Shown here in pieces: positions 6,804-14,873 of a DNA stretch of 37,370 nt. The translations under genes and the position numbers were made by a program. The first letter of the stretch is position 1; every line of letters begins with the position of its first letter. Below the pieces are notes generated by a model, which was not told where the DNA came from, did no database searches, and saw only the letters and a list, made by a program, of their open reading frames with translations. The stretch comes from Paenibacillus sp. LHD-117 (GTDB lineage Bacteria > Bacillota > Bacilli > Paenibacillales > Paenibacillaceae): the NCBI RefSeq assembly GCF_030929555.1, contig NZ_JAVFVT010000056.1, forward strand, positions 1 through 37,370, in the 5' to 3' direction.

Positions 6804-8543
6804 TTACTCATCTCCGAACAATTTCTCGCCGCGATGGAGCCGCCATGCAATTTTTGCCGTATGAGGCGTCTCTCGGGAAGTAGGGGCATGCGCCGCCAAA
6901 TAACGTGTAACCGCAAGGATCAGCGTTTCGCGAGCTTTCTCCGCGAACGGTCCCGTTTCGGAAGCCCAGCGGTCATATTCCGCTACGGCCGCCTCGTACA
7001 TCTGAAAGGAGTGAAATTCCGCATCCTCTCGAAGCAGCGCATGACCCAATACGTTGAATAAAGGCTCCGGCTTTCCACCGCTGTGCAGATAGCGGATCAC
7101 CCATGCCGCCGCCGGCGCCACTTGCTGCTGCTTATCGAGAATCTCAAGCAGCTCCGCGGGCTGCGGCACTTCCTCAGCCGCGCCAACTGCAGCTGGTCTC
7201 GGAGCAGCCGGGATGTTCAAAAACCGGTCGAGGTAAATCGTAGCCGCCGTATGGAAAATTCCGCGAACCAGCCATGGATCGGCGGAACGAATCAAACCTT
7301 CGTGAACGGCGTGAGCATGCGTAAACGTGTGCAGCACCGAAATCCAGTCCCCGAAATCGTTCTGCGTATGGAAGCGGACGACCCGTTCCGCCGCAGCCAA
7401 TGCGGCAATTTGCGAGATGCGCACCGGAGAGGCCCCGCCGAGCAAAGCTTCCTTCAGCACGCGAATCGTCCTCAGCGGATCGTCTCCGAGCAGCGCTTGG
7501 AACAGCACCTCGTCGTCGATACCGGAGCCCTCGCCTCCAGATGAAACGCCTTTTTTGAACAGCTCCTCGAACGCATCCTTCAACGGCTGAACCAAATTGA
7601 CCGGAGACTGCCAGCTATGAAGCTCTTCGCTGCGCGAAGCGTCTCCGAACATCGGAACGAGCGAAGCCAGGACGTAATTGCGCTGCTCGTCCTCGATGTA
7701 CTTCAAGCTCTCGAATGCTTTATTATGGAAATCCAGCGTATGGCCTCCATTAATATAGAAATGGTCCGTCGCCGCCATGCTCATCATAGAGAACAACCGC
7801 TTCTCATCCGCCCCCGCCTGCACGGCGGTCAGCAGCACCCGTTCGGCTCCGCGCGTATCCCGAACCTCGATGCAATCGCGGTACCATTCCGTCAATCGTT
7901 CTTCGGAGACGCCAGTATTCGGGAGTGGATCGAGCAAGAAGCGCGTTCCGCTTCCGGCTGAGTCGCGCGCCGTACGCAGTAGCCCTTGAAACAACGCAAG
8001 GATGCGGCCTTGTTTATCAAGCTTGGGCAGGACGTTAGCCATCGCGGTAAGAATCGTTAATCCGGAGCCCCACCCTTGCCTGCGCTGTTTGACTCCGAAA
8101 TCGATCCCAATCGCTGCGATTTCCATCTCGGGAACGCCTCCCTCCATTAATCCGACTATGGCCTTGGCTATGACAAGTCCGATATTTTGCTCAAGGCCGC
8201 TCTGAAGGCGGTTTTTATACAGCTGTACTTGATTGCCGTTCCGGGAATTCGGGTTGACCCAAATCAATCCGTCATGTACGGTTATGTCGTGTACCGGAAC
8301 ATCATCCGCCCAAGGGTCGAGCGTTCCGCCGCTGCATACGTCAAACCGCGCATGATGCCAATGGCATGTCAAAATTCCGTTGCACAAACTTCCCATGTGG
8401 AGCGGAAAACCGAGGTGAGGGCACCTGTTGTCTAGTGCATGCACTTTATTCTCGTGATAAAAAACGACGATGCCCCCCTTGATCAGCTTCGTTCCTTGCT
8501 CTCGAAGCTCTTCTACCGTACCCGCCTGAATCCAACCGTTCAT
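6804..8543 (-). CDS. Rieske [2Fe-2S] domain protein with a long C-terminal region of unknown function
   Basis: The 579-residue product starts with a Rieske domain (about 1-100) carrying both cluster motifs, C41-P-H43 and C60-x-x-H63, separated by the usual 16 residues, and FDVCSGGTLDPWAD after them, as in ferredoxin-type Rieske proteins of dioxygenase and nitrite reductase systems. The remaining 470 residues are soluble, Ala/Leu/Glu-rich and probably helical; I do not recognise them. There is no catalytic mononuclear-iron domain visible, so this is not an ordinary ring-hydroxylating oxygenase subunit. I chose the ATG at 8541-8543 because GGAGG lies eight bases before it; a TTG 48 bases upstream extends the frame but precedes the Rieske fold. 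GC content is higher than in the genes around it. It stands alone between small units. Confidence 0.75.
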   Translation of the reverse strand: MNGWIQAGTVEELREQGTKLIKGGIVVFYHENKVHALDNRCPHLGFPLHMGSLCNGILTCHWHHARFDVCSGGTLDPWADDVPVHDITVHDGLIWVNPNSRNGNQVQLYKNRLQSGLEQNIGLVIAKAIVGLMEGGVPEMEIAAIGIDFGVKQRRQGWGSGLTILTAMANVLPKLDKQGRILALFQGLLRTARDSAGSGTRFLLDPLPNTGVSEERLTEWYRDCIEVRDTRGAERVLLTAVQAGADEKRLFSMMSMAATDHFYINGGHTLDFHNKAFESLKYIEDEQRNYVLASLVPMFGDASRSEELHSWQSPVNLVQPLKDAFEELFKKGVSSGGEGSGIDDEVLFQALLGDDPLRTIRVLKEALLGGASPVRISQIAALAAAERVVRFHTQNDFGDWISVLHTFTHAHAVHEGLIRSADPWLVRGIFHTAATIYLDRFLNIPAAPRPAAVGAAEEVPQPAELLEILDKQQQVAPAAAWVIRYLHSGGKPEPLFNVLGHALLREDAEFHSFQMYEAAVAEYDRWASETGPFAEKARETLILAVTRYLAAHAPTSRETPHTAKIAWRLHRGEKLFGDE

Positions 8544-8664
8544 GAAAACGCCTCCATTTCTCCATGTAAAGTGATCTCCTTGTTTGTACAATATCTTATT
8601 TTGAATACTTTTTAAATATGTATGTTTAAAAAGTCGATCATTTTATTACGCTACGAAATACCAA

Positions 8665-8692
8665 AAGCTGCCGGATGATGAACCGGCAGCTT
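8665..8692 (-). terminator. terminator after the SDR/MFS operon
   Basis: A perfect 10-bp stem (AAGCTGCCGG / CCGGCAGCTT) with an 8-base loop, followed on the minus strand by TTTT. It lies 23 bases beyond the stop of the broken SDR and ends the operon that starts at 11238. Confidence 0.75.
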
Positions 8693-8715
8693 CTAACTGA
8701 TTACTCTCCTCCACT

Positions 8716-9244
8716 TTACCAATCGATTGGTTTGCCGTCCCTGAAGAACCCTCCACGAGGTCCTTCCGATTCCGTCGTTAATAACTGGAGGATCAACTCG
8801 GCAGTATGTTTCGGCGTTCTCGGAGCAGAGGGTCCCCCCATATCCGAGCTTACCCAGCCCGGATCGACCGCATAGATTTTGATATCTCCCCTGACTTCCG
8901 CCGCTGTCAGTCGGGTCAATGCATTCATGGCAAGTTTGGAGATTTTGTACGCACCTGCTCCTTGGGACGACATCGCATTCATAGCTCCGTATTCCGAGGA
9001 AACATTAATGATCCTTCCATATCCCCGCTTTTCCATGTGTGGAATAAATGAACGCATGACATGATAAACGCCGAAGAAATTCGTGGACATCGTTCTCTCT
9101 AAAATCACTGGATCCATGCTCAATAATTTGGCATTCCCATCCAAATATACGCCCGCGTTGTTAATCAATACATCCAATCGGCTGGCGGTATCCGATTCCC
9201 CGATTCGCCCCTGTGACAAGAGCTGTCTGCTTATCTTGCATCAT
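8716..9244 (-). pseudogene. short-chain dehydrogenase/reductase, broken by an internal deletion
   Basis: From the ATG at 9242-9244 (GGAGG at 9251-9255) the frame reads MMQDKQTALVTGANRGIGY, the SDR cofactor motif TGxxxGIG, then goes out of frame and soon stops. In another frame the sequence continues RLDVLINNAGVY, NVSSEYGAM, the catalytic YKISK and the DPGWVSSDMGG loop to a normal end at 8716. About 60 residues that normally lie between GIG and the NNAG strand are missing, and the two halves are in different frames, so a deletion of roughly 180 bases, not a multiple of three, has removed most of the nucleotide-binding domain. The remaining 167-codon frame has only a TTG at 9217-9219 and would lack the cofactor site. 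The original start overlaps the end of the MFS gene by 14 bases, so it was the third gene of that operon. Confidence 0.8.
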
Positions 9245-10409
9245 TGGAAACCTCCAATCGACTGTACATGGCACTTCTTGAATAATTCGCCGCGATGCTT
9301 ATGATCAGGAATAAGATCCCCCCGAGCACGACATATTGTATACCTATTCCTGCTATGAATAGTCCGCATACACTTGCACCGATCGTTGTTCCCAAATTGG
9401 CTGATGTCAGAAAGAGTCCATTCGCGAATTCAGGAGCCTCTGGCGCTGCAGACACAATCCAATATTGAGCAATGTTGCCTCCTATGCCGCCCAATACTCC
9501 CCAAATCAAAATAATGAAGGCCATTGGCACACCGAACTGTCCCATGATGACAAGCATGATGTAAACGGCCCCCAATGCAAATGGATAAGACATTACCGTT
9601 CTTAGTGCATGATTGGTAAGCAGCTTCCCTGCAATCATGTTTCCGACAATGTTGGCCGCACCGTATAGGAATAACATCAAACTGATTGTGTTCCACGCAT
9701 AATTCGTTACGGTCTTCAAATACTCGGCAAGGTAACTGTACACCCCGAATACGGCTCCGTTCATGAAGATGACAGCGGCAATGGAAAGCCAGGTTACGGA
9801 TCTTCTTAATACGCGCAATTGCGTGCCGTAAGAGAGCCTTTCCCTAACAGGCATCGACGGTATGAATAGGAGTGTCGCGACAAACGCGACTGTCGTTACA
9901 GCAGCAAAGAATAACATCGCATAGGTAAGCGAAGCGGCGGTGGCAATCAGACTCGAGACCGGTACGCCAAGGACCATCCCTGCAGACACGCCAACGAATA
10001 CTTTGGCCACTGCCTTCGAAGATTGTTCCTTGCTGACGGACGCCGCTGCGACGGAAAATGCCAAAGAACAATAAACAGGATGGAAAAAAGCCGGAACGAC
10101 ACGTGCAATCAATAACACGGTAAAGTTTGATGTGAAGGCGGAGACAAGGTTGCCCGCAATAAAAATGCCAAGCACAAGCAACATGACTTTCTTGCGGTTC
10201 ATACCCGAAAACAATGAAGGCAAAATTGGGCCAGAAATGGCAACCGCAAGCGCAAAGAGACTCACGATCAACCCTGCAGTGGAGATGCTGACATGGTAGT
10301 GCTCCGCAATCATAGGCAAGATTCCGATCACGCCCATCTCGGTATTCAAGATACCGAATACACCTAGGGTTAAAATATAGACTAATAAATGATTTTGTTT
10401 AGTCTTCAT
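9231..10409 (-). CDS. MFS transporter, DHA1 family (drug or metabolite efflux)
   Basis: The 392-residue protein has twelve hydrophobic segments and the layout of the AraJ/NepI/PbuE-like DHA1 exporters: LNTEMGVIGILPMIAEHY in helix 1, the loop-2 motif as GMNRKKVMLL, and helix 4 with ARVVPAFFHPVYCSLAFSVA. It probably exports a small organic compound by proton antiport; the substrate cannot be deduced. The start overlaps the end of the upstream SDR by 11 bases and the end overlaps the start of the broken SDR by 14 bases, so the three genes form one translationally coupled operon read leftward from the promoter shared with the divergent LysR gene. Efflux next to reductases suggests a xenobiotic response unit. 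Confidence 0.85.
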   Translation of the reverse strand: MKTKQNHLLVYILTLGVFGILNTEMGVIGILPMIAEHYHVSISTAGLIVSLFALAVAISGPILPSLFSGMNRKKVMLLVLGIFIAGNLVSAFTSNFTVLLIARVVPAFFHPVYCSLAFSVAAASVSKEQSSKAVAKVFVGVSAGMVLGVPVSSLIATAASLTYAMLFFAAVTTVAFVATLLFIPSMPVRERLSYGTQLRVLRRSVTWLSIAAVIFMNGAVFGVYSYLAEYLKTVTNYAWNTISLMLFLYGAANIVGNMIAGKLLTNHALRTVMSYPFALGAVYIMLVIMGQFGVPMAFIILIWGVLGGIGGNIAQYWIVSAAPEAPEFANGLFLTSANLGTTIGASVCGLFIAGIGIQYVVLGGILFLIISIAANYSRSAMYSRLEVSNDAR

Positions 10410-11238
10410 AGATCATTGACATCGAGATATCTCGGTAGGCATCGATCTGCGCCTGAAGGTCGGCGATCTTTTGCTCTGCGATGCCAACGGCGTCAGCGCC
10501 GGCGATGAAGCGTCGCGGCGGCTCAGTTTCGCTTGCAATCATGAGAAGTGCTTTGGCGAGCTTGTTCGGATCGCCGGACTGTTGCCCGTTCTGTTTATTA
10601 AAAAAGGCCATGTAACCAGCTCTGCGATCCGCATATTCCTCGATCGACGGCTTGGCGTAAGTCGACGAAGCTTCCGTAAGAAGTTCCGTACGGAAAAAGC
10701 CCGGATTGACAATGGTCGTATGAATGCCGAACGGCAAGACCTCAGGCTGCAGCGATTCCATCCACCCCTCGAGACCGAACTTTGACGCGGCGTAAGCGGC
10801 ATTAAACTCGAATCCAGAAATACCGGCGCCTGAAGAGATCGAGATGATGTGGCTAGAAAGCTGCTTGCGCATTACAGGCAACACCGCTCGTGTAACGTTC
10901 ATGGGACCGATAAGGTTCGTCCTTAGCTGCGACTCGATTTCATCTAGGGTCAGTTCCTCAAAAAAGCCCCCATAGAAGTTCGCTGCGTTATTGATGAGTA
11001 CGTCGATCCTTCCAAACTTGCCTACAGCAGCTTTGACGGCTGCCTCGGCATCAGCCGGGCTGTTGACGTCCAGTATTACGACCAGCAGGTTATCGTCATC
11101 GCCAAGGGCTTTTGTGACTGTGTCCATATTTCGGCCTGTAGCGACGACTTGATAACCGGCAGTCAGGGCCGCCTTCGCGATATTAACACCCATTCCGCGA
11201 CCGGCGCCTGTAATTAGCATCACTTGTTGTATAGACAT
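10399..11238 (-). CDS. short-chain dehydrogenase/reductase
   Basis: The 279-residue product is a classical SDR: TGAGRGMG (10-17) for NAD(P) binding, LINNAAN, SISSGAG with the catalytic Ser, and YAASK with catalytic Tyr and Lys, followed by NPGFFRTEL. GRN after the second strand suggests NADP(H), because an Arg there commonly binds the 2'-phosphate. The C-terminal extension (ADAVGIAEQKIADLQAQID) is that of the SDR subgroup often annotated as oxidoreductases with keto or aldehyde substrates. GGAGG before the ATG supports the start. It is the first gene of the operon SDR - MFS - broken SDR, divergent from a LysR regulator whose operator candidate lies between them. Confidence 0.85.
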   Translation of the reverse strand: MSIQQVMLITGAGRGMGVNIAKAALTAGYQVVATGRNMDTVTKALGDDDNLLVVILDVNSPADAEAAVKAAVGKFGRIDVLINNAANFYGGFFEELTLDEIESQLRTNLIGPMNVTRAVLPVMRKQLSSHIISISSGAGISGFEFNAAYAASKFGLEGWMESLQPEVLPFGIHTTIVNPGFFRTELLTEASSTYAKPSIEEYADRRAGYMAFFNKQNGQQSGDPNKLAKALLMIASETEPPRRFIAGADAVGIAEQKIADLQAQIDAYRDISMSMIYED

Positions 11239-11301
11239 GTTTGTTTTTCCTCCAGTTAATAAATATAAATAACTCCTTGTAATTTATTTTACCGAGTTTT
11301 T

Positions 11302-11339
11302 AGTATATAACAAATACTCATATCTTATAACAAGATATG
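11302..11339. promoter_or_regulatory. inverted repeats between SDR operon and lysR-type gene (operator candidate)
   Basis: CATATCTT (11319-11326), five bases, AAGATATG (11332-11339) is a perfect 8-bp dyad, and AGTAT (11302-11306) with ATACT (11314-11318) lies next to it. Two adjacent AT-rich dyads about 60-100 bases before a lysR-type start fit the recognition and activation sites of LysR regulators. Confidence 0.55.
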
Positions 11340-11398
11340 CTTGAAAAGCATTTCTGGAATGTGTATTGTAAAACTTAGAACTTAGAGGAGGTGTTTAA

Positions 11399-12286
11399 AT
11401 GGAAGTTAGAGTTTTGCGTTATTTTCTTGCTGTTGCAAGAGAAAGAAGCATTACGGGCGCTGCTGACTTTTTGCATGTTACTCAGCCAACCTTGTCTAGA
11501 CAATTAAAAGATCTTGAACAAGAATTAGGAAAAAAGCTATTTCATCGCAGCAGTCACAGTATTATCCTCACCGATGAAGGAATGCTTTTTAGAAAAAGAG
11601 CAGAAGAAATCGTAGATATGGTGGATAAATTAGAGGCAGAATTTAGATCCATGGAAGAGACGCTAAGCGGTGATGTCTACATCGGCGGCGGGGAAACAGA
11701 GGCCATGAAACAGCTTGCACGGGTAGTAAGAGACTTACAGATAAGTTATCCAAATATACGGTTTCACCTCTACAGCGGAAACGAAGATGATGTAACTGAA
11801 CGACTTGATAAAGGACTGCTCGACTTTGGAATTTTAATTCAACCGGCAGAAGTATCGAAATACAATTACGTCGATATCCCGGCTAAGGACGTTTGGGGCG
11901 TTGTGATGAGGAAAGACAGTTCCCTTGCTCTCAAAGATACCATTCAAGCAGCAGATTTAATCCATGTTCCGCTAATTTGCTCAAGGCAGGTTATGAAGCA
12001 GAACTATTCCAAAAATGAATTTGCGGATTGGTTTGGTGACGATTTTGATAAATTAAACGTCGTAGCCACCTATAACCTGGCTTACAATGCTTCAATTATG
12101 GTTGAAGAAGGTATTGGTTATGCGTTAACGCTTGATAAAATAGTGAATACGTCCGGTGAAAGCAACCTTTGTTTTAGACCGCTAGAGCCAAGACTTGAAT
12201 CTGGCTTAAATATCGTTTGGAAAAAGCATCAGGTCTTTTCGGCTGCCGCCGATTTGTTTTTGAAAGAAATTCAGGCGAAGTTTTGA
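11399..12286 (+). CDS. LysR-family transcriptional regulator
   Basis: The 295-residue product has the LysR winged helix-turn-helix at the N-terminus (about 1-60: VLRYFLAVARERSITGAADF, then TQPTLSRQLKDLEQELG) and a periplasmic-binding-like effector domain from about 90 to the end. The ATG at 11399 follows AGGAGGTG at ideal spacing. It is divergent from the SDR/MFS operon with 160 bases between the starts and two dyads in the gap, so it probably controls that operon and itself in response to a small inducer. The terminator at 12309-12333 follows. Confidence 0.9.
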   Translation: MEVRVLRYFLAVARERSITGAADFLHVTQPTLSRQLKDLEQELGKKLFHRSSHSIILTDEGMLFRKRAEEIVDMVDKLEAEFRSMEETLSGDVYIGGGETEAMKQLARVVRDLQISYPNIRFHLYSGNEDDVTERLDKGLLDFGILIQPAEVSKYNYVDIPAKDVWGVVMRKDSSLALKDTIQAADLIHVPLICSRQVMKQNYSKNEFADWFGDDFDKLNVVATYNLAYNASIMVEEGIGYALTLDKIVNTSGESNLCFRPLEPRLESGLNIVWKKHQVFSAAADLFLKEIQAKF

Positions 12287-12308
12287 TTATCAGTTGCGTA
12301 GGACAAAA

Positions 12309-12333
12309 ACCCAGTACCTGTACGGTACCGGGT
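12309..12333. terminator. terminator shared by convergent genes
   Basis: ACCCAGTACC, loop TGTAC and GGTACCGGGT form a GC-rich stem with one mismatch. It lies between the stop of the LysR gene (12286) and the stop of the pentapeptide gene (12340) and could serve both, though only a short A/T tract flanks it. Confidence 0.6.
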
Positions 12334-12339
12334 TGTGCT

Positions 12340-13215
12340 TTAGACGACCGTAACTTTGGACAAATTGGCATCCATGCCTTTGAGAGCGGCGTACGTCAAC
12401 TTATCCATCATTGCGCCGTCAAAGTTGATCGTTTTGATGGCACGGAAATACTTTTTGGTTAATGTAAACCCCGGATGGAAAGACACATTTTTGAGAGTCG
12501 CACCTCTAAACGTCACTTCGTTTAATCCCGCCTTCTCGAACTTGACGCCGATAAAGGTTTGCCCGTCCAGACACAGACCTGTAAGATCGGAATATTTGAA
12601 TTCCACCCCGTCAAAAATACAATTAGCGAAAGTTGCTTTTCTAAGATCTGTCGTGCTCAGCTTCACATCCGTTAATTTAACATTTAGAAATTTCGCGCGG
12701 TCTAGACCGCACGAGCTGTAGTTCGTGCGCAAGAGAATGGACTTGTTGAAGCTCGTATCCGAAAGATCCAGCGCGGAAAAGTTGCAGTCGGTGAGGTTGG
12801 CGCCGTCGAAATTGGTTCCGCGTACATCGCTGCCAGCAAACGTGCTGCCGGTCAAGTCCGCGTTCGAAAAGTCGGATCCTTTCAATGCGCTGCCTGAAAA
12901 CTTCCCTTTGTGCGCGGTAACGCTGGCAAAGTCGCTGTCTGCTAAATTGCTTGCGTTAAAGTTTGTCACCACCTGACGTTCCAGCGATCGGGAAAGGTTA
13001 GCGACCTCCAGTACCGTTTGCTCGATATCGCCAATGCTATCGATGGTCATCTCAAAAGCGGTTTCGTCGTCCTTGCCCTCGGCTTTAAGCTCGCGGAACC
13101 GCTCCTGCAAATCGGAAAGCAGGTCGGCCTTTAATTCGGTGACGCTCTTCACCCCGTCGTATGGCGCGAATACGCCGTTCAAATAGTTGGTCAATTTCTG
13201 ATTCAAAACATCCAC
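12340..13215 (-). CDS. pentapeptide-repeat protein with an N-terminal HAAS/permease-prefix-like domain
   Basis: The first 75 residues (LNGVFAPYDGVKSVTELKAD, then DLQERFRELKAEGKDDETAF) resemble the short helical prefix domain found in proteins encoded next to PadR regulators, with the Asp-Leu-x-Glu-Arg and Ala-Phe patterns. From about 85 to 265 the protein is a pentapeptide repeat of the A(D/N)LxF type (for example ADLTGSTFAGSDVRGTNFDG), which folds as a right-handed square beta-helix. There are no transmembrane segments, so the prefix domain is here attached to a soluble helix-like rod. Such rods in Qnr and MfpA mimic DNA and bind gyrase, but nothing here shows that. It starts five bases after the PadR gene, so the two are co-transcribed. 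Confidence 0.85.
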   Translation of the reverse strand: MDVLNQKLTNYLNGVFAPYDGVKSVTELKADLLSDLQERFRELKAEGKDDETAFEMTIDSIGDIEQTVLEVANLSRSLERQVVTNFNASNLADSDFASVTAHKGKFSGSALKGSDFSNADLTGSTFAGSDVRGTNFDGANLTDCNFSALDLSDTSFNKSILLRTNYSSCGLDRAKFLNVKLTDVKLSTTDLRKATFANCIFDGVEFKYSDLTGLCLDGQTFIGVKFEKAGLNEVTFRGATLKNVSFHPGFTLTKKYFRAIKTINFDGAMMDKLTYAALKGMDANLSKVTVV

Positions 13216-13220
13216 TCCCC

Positions 13221-13550
13221 TTATAATAGGTTTTCAAGCACGCGCTTCGCATACTCCCAGTTGTTTTTGTTGCGGATGTAAGACTCCTTGCCCTTCTCGG
13301 TTATTCTAAAATATTTGCGCCGGCCGCCTTGCGATTCGTCGCCCCAATACCATTCGATATCGCCGTCCACCTCTAATCGACGAACGCTGGAGTACATCGT
13401 TGCTTCCTTTAGTTCGTATTCTCCGCCCGAGCGCTCCGCAATCAACTTGACGATTTCGTACCCGTAGCGATCAGCCTCGGATAAGAGTCGCAGTATCATC
13501 GTATCGGTATGTCCGCGCAGCAGGTCGGATGTAATTTTGTTCTCGCTCAT
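13221..13550 (-). CDS. PadR-family transcriptional regulator
   Basis: The 109-residue product is a short PadR protein (PF03551): LLRGHTDTMILRLLSEADRY, a winged helix with EYELKEATMYSSVRRLE, the GGRRKYFRITEKG wing, and a short C-terminal helix for dimerisation. I chose the ATG at 13548-13550, since GGGGTGAT precedes it; a TTG five codons upstream would overlap that ribosome binding site. A sigma-A promoter with a dyad over its -10 box lies directly upstream, so it probably represses itself and the downstream pentapeptide gene. PadR regulators paired with prefix-domain proteins are a common arrangement in Bacillota. Confidence 0.9.
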   Translation of the reverse strand: MSENKITSDLLRGHTDTMILRLLSEADRYGYEIVKLIAERSGGEYELKEATMYSSVRRLEVDGDIEWYWGDESQGGRRKYFRITEKGKESYIRNKNNWEYAKRVLENLL

Positions 13551-13566
13551 TTCATCACCCCGCAAA

Positions 13567-13598
13567 TGTATAATACATTACACTACTATGACTGTCAA
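13567..13598 (-). promoter_or_regulatory. promoter and PadR operator candidate
   Basis: On the minus strand TTGACA (13593-13598) is separated by 17 bases from TATTAT (13570-13575). The dyad TGTA-N8-TACA (13567-13582) covers the -10 box, and ATGTATAATACAT inside it is another dyad of the ATGT/ACAT type known for PadR operators. The start codon lies about 20 bases downstream. This is a good fit to an autorepressed PadR promoter. Confidence 0.75.
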
Positions 13599-13651
13599 GG
13601 TACTCCTTCAAACAAATTACTCACTGAATGTTTTCATGATCTTGCGCAATA

Positions 13652-13684
13652 AAAAGAACCTGGTATAACAACCCAGGTTCTTTT
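13652..13684 (-). terminator. terminator after the old yellow enzyme gene
   Basis: AAAAGAACCTGG (13652-13663) and CCAGGTTCTTTT (13673-13684) form a perfect 12-bp stem with a 9-base loop and U-rich ends on both strands. It follows the stop at 13702 on the minus strand. Confidence 0.85.
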
Positions 13685-13701
13685 GAGCGGAGACGACGGC
13701 A

Positions 13702-14742
13702 TTAATACAAAGTTTGGAGCGCTTGCGGCGTGAAAGGAATCAGTTCCTCCGCCTTGCCTTCTCTAATCTTGCTGACCCAAGCCGGATCCGCGAGCAATGC
13801 CCGGCCGATCGCGACAAGATCGAACTCCTGATTGTCCAGCTTGGGAATCAAGCCATCCAAGCTGGCGTTCCCCGCTCCCCTTCCTGCGGTGAAGAATGTC
13901 GTGACGTCCCCATCCAATCCAACGGAACCCACTGTAATGGTCGGTTTGCCTGTCAGCTGCTTCACCCAGCCCGCGAAATTCAGCTCGGAACCTTCGAATT
14001 CCGGTTCCCAGAAGCGTCGCGTCGAGCAATGGAAAATATCCACCCCGGCGTTCACCAACGGTTCGAGGAATAGCTTCAATTCCTCCGATGTCCCCACGAG
14101 CTTCGCCGAATAATCGATTCCCTTCCATTGGGAGATGCGAAGAATAATCGGGAAATCGGGGCCAACGGCTTCGCGGCAAGCTTTTATGACTTCTGCGGCA
14201 AAGGTTGTACGTGCGATGTAGCTGCCGCCGTATCGATCCGTCCGCTGGTTCGTTTTCTCCCAAAAGAATTGGTCGATTAAATAACCGTGAGCGCCGTGCA
14301 GCTCGATGCCGTCAAAGCCGAGACGTTTGGATTCTGTAGCAGCCTTGGCGAACTCCTGCACGATTTGCTCGATCTCGTCTTCCGTATATTCATTCACGTT
14401 GCCGCGGGCGCCCATATGCCAGATTTGAGGGACAATTTTGCCTCCCGCATGATGAACTTCAGACACGACATTCGCCCAGCCGTTCAAGGCCTCTTCGCCG
14501 TAGAAATACGGAACATCCTTCTGATTGCTCGAATCGGCATGGTTAATGACCGTGCCTTCGGTTATGATGAGTCCAACTTCGTGTTCGGCTCTGCGACGGT
14601 AATACGTAGCGACATCCGGTCCAGGAACGCCGTTCGGCGATTTTTGGCGCGTCATTGGCGCCATAACCGTTCGGTTGGACAAAGAAAGCTTACCTAAAGT
14701 AAAGGGACGGAACAGCGATTGCACAGTTTGCGTTGTAGTCAT
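13702..14742 (-). CDS. NADH:flavin oxidoreductase, old yellow enzyme family
   Basis: The 346-residue product is an FMN-dependent (beta/alpha)8 barrel reductase of the old yellow enzyme family, which reduces activated C=C bonds of enones and similar electrophiles. Visible features are the N-terminal LFRPFTLGKLSLSNRTVMAP, the FDGIELHGAHGYLIDQFF block with substrate-binding His residues, TNQRTDRYGGS, and the phosphate-binding VAIGRALLADP near the C-terminus. After QIWHMGARG the chain goes almost at once to EYTEDEI; relatives as I remember them have about 24 more residues here (a Pro/Gly-rich segment containing GPSG), so this copy seems to have an in-frame deletion near the active site. GGAGG before the ATG supports the start. 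It lies downstream of a TetR gene and an SDR on the same strand. Confidence 0.85.
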   Translation of the reverse strand: MTTTQTVQSLFRPFTLGKLSLSNRTVMAPMTRQKSPNGVPGPDVATYYRRRAEHEVGLIITEGTVINHADSSNQKDVPYFYGEEALNGWANVVSEVHHAGGKIVPQIWHMGARGNVNEYTEDEIEQIVQEFAKAATESKRLGFDGIELHGAHGYLIDQFFWEKTNQRTDRYGGSYIARTTFAAEVIKACREAVGPDFPIILRISQWKGIDYSAKLVGTSEELKLFLEPLVNAGVDIFHCSTRRFWEPEFEGSELNFAGWVKQLTGKPTITVGSVGLDGDVTTFFTAGRGAGNASLDGLIPKLDNQEFDLVAIGRALLADPAWVSKIREGKAEELIPFTPQALQTLY

Positions 14743-14775
14743 GGTTACCCTCCATTTTATCTAATTATTTTGAAA

Positions 14776-14787
14776 GCATGCGCATGC
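14776..14787. promoter_or_regulatory. 12-bp palindrome upstream of the old yellow enzyme gene
   Basis: GCATGCGCATGC is a perfect palindrome about 35 bases before the old yellow enzyme start. It is a candidate operator for the neighbouring TetR regulator. Confidence 0.4.
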
Positions 14788-14873
14788 ATATAAATTATCG
14801 AAATATAAGAGCCCTGTCAAGAGGCTCAAGATGATCAAACTGATCTGCTGCTTGAAGCAAATGAATGGTTGCT

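Noticed and set aside
7083..7544. Plus-strand frames over the Rieske gene
   Set aside because: The region is GC-rich, so long antisense frames occur by chance; there is no ribosome binding site and no family resemblance.
13763..14263. 166-codon minus-strand frame over the old yellow enzyme gene
   Set aside because: It is an alternative frame of the same strand, with an Arg/Gly-rich product and no start signal.
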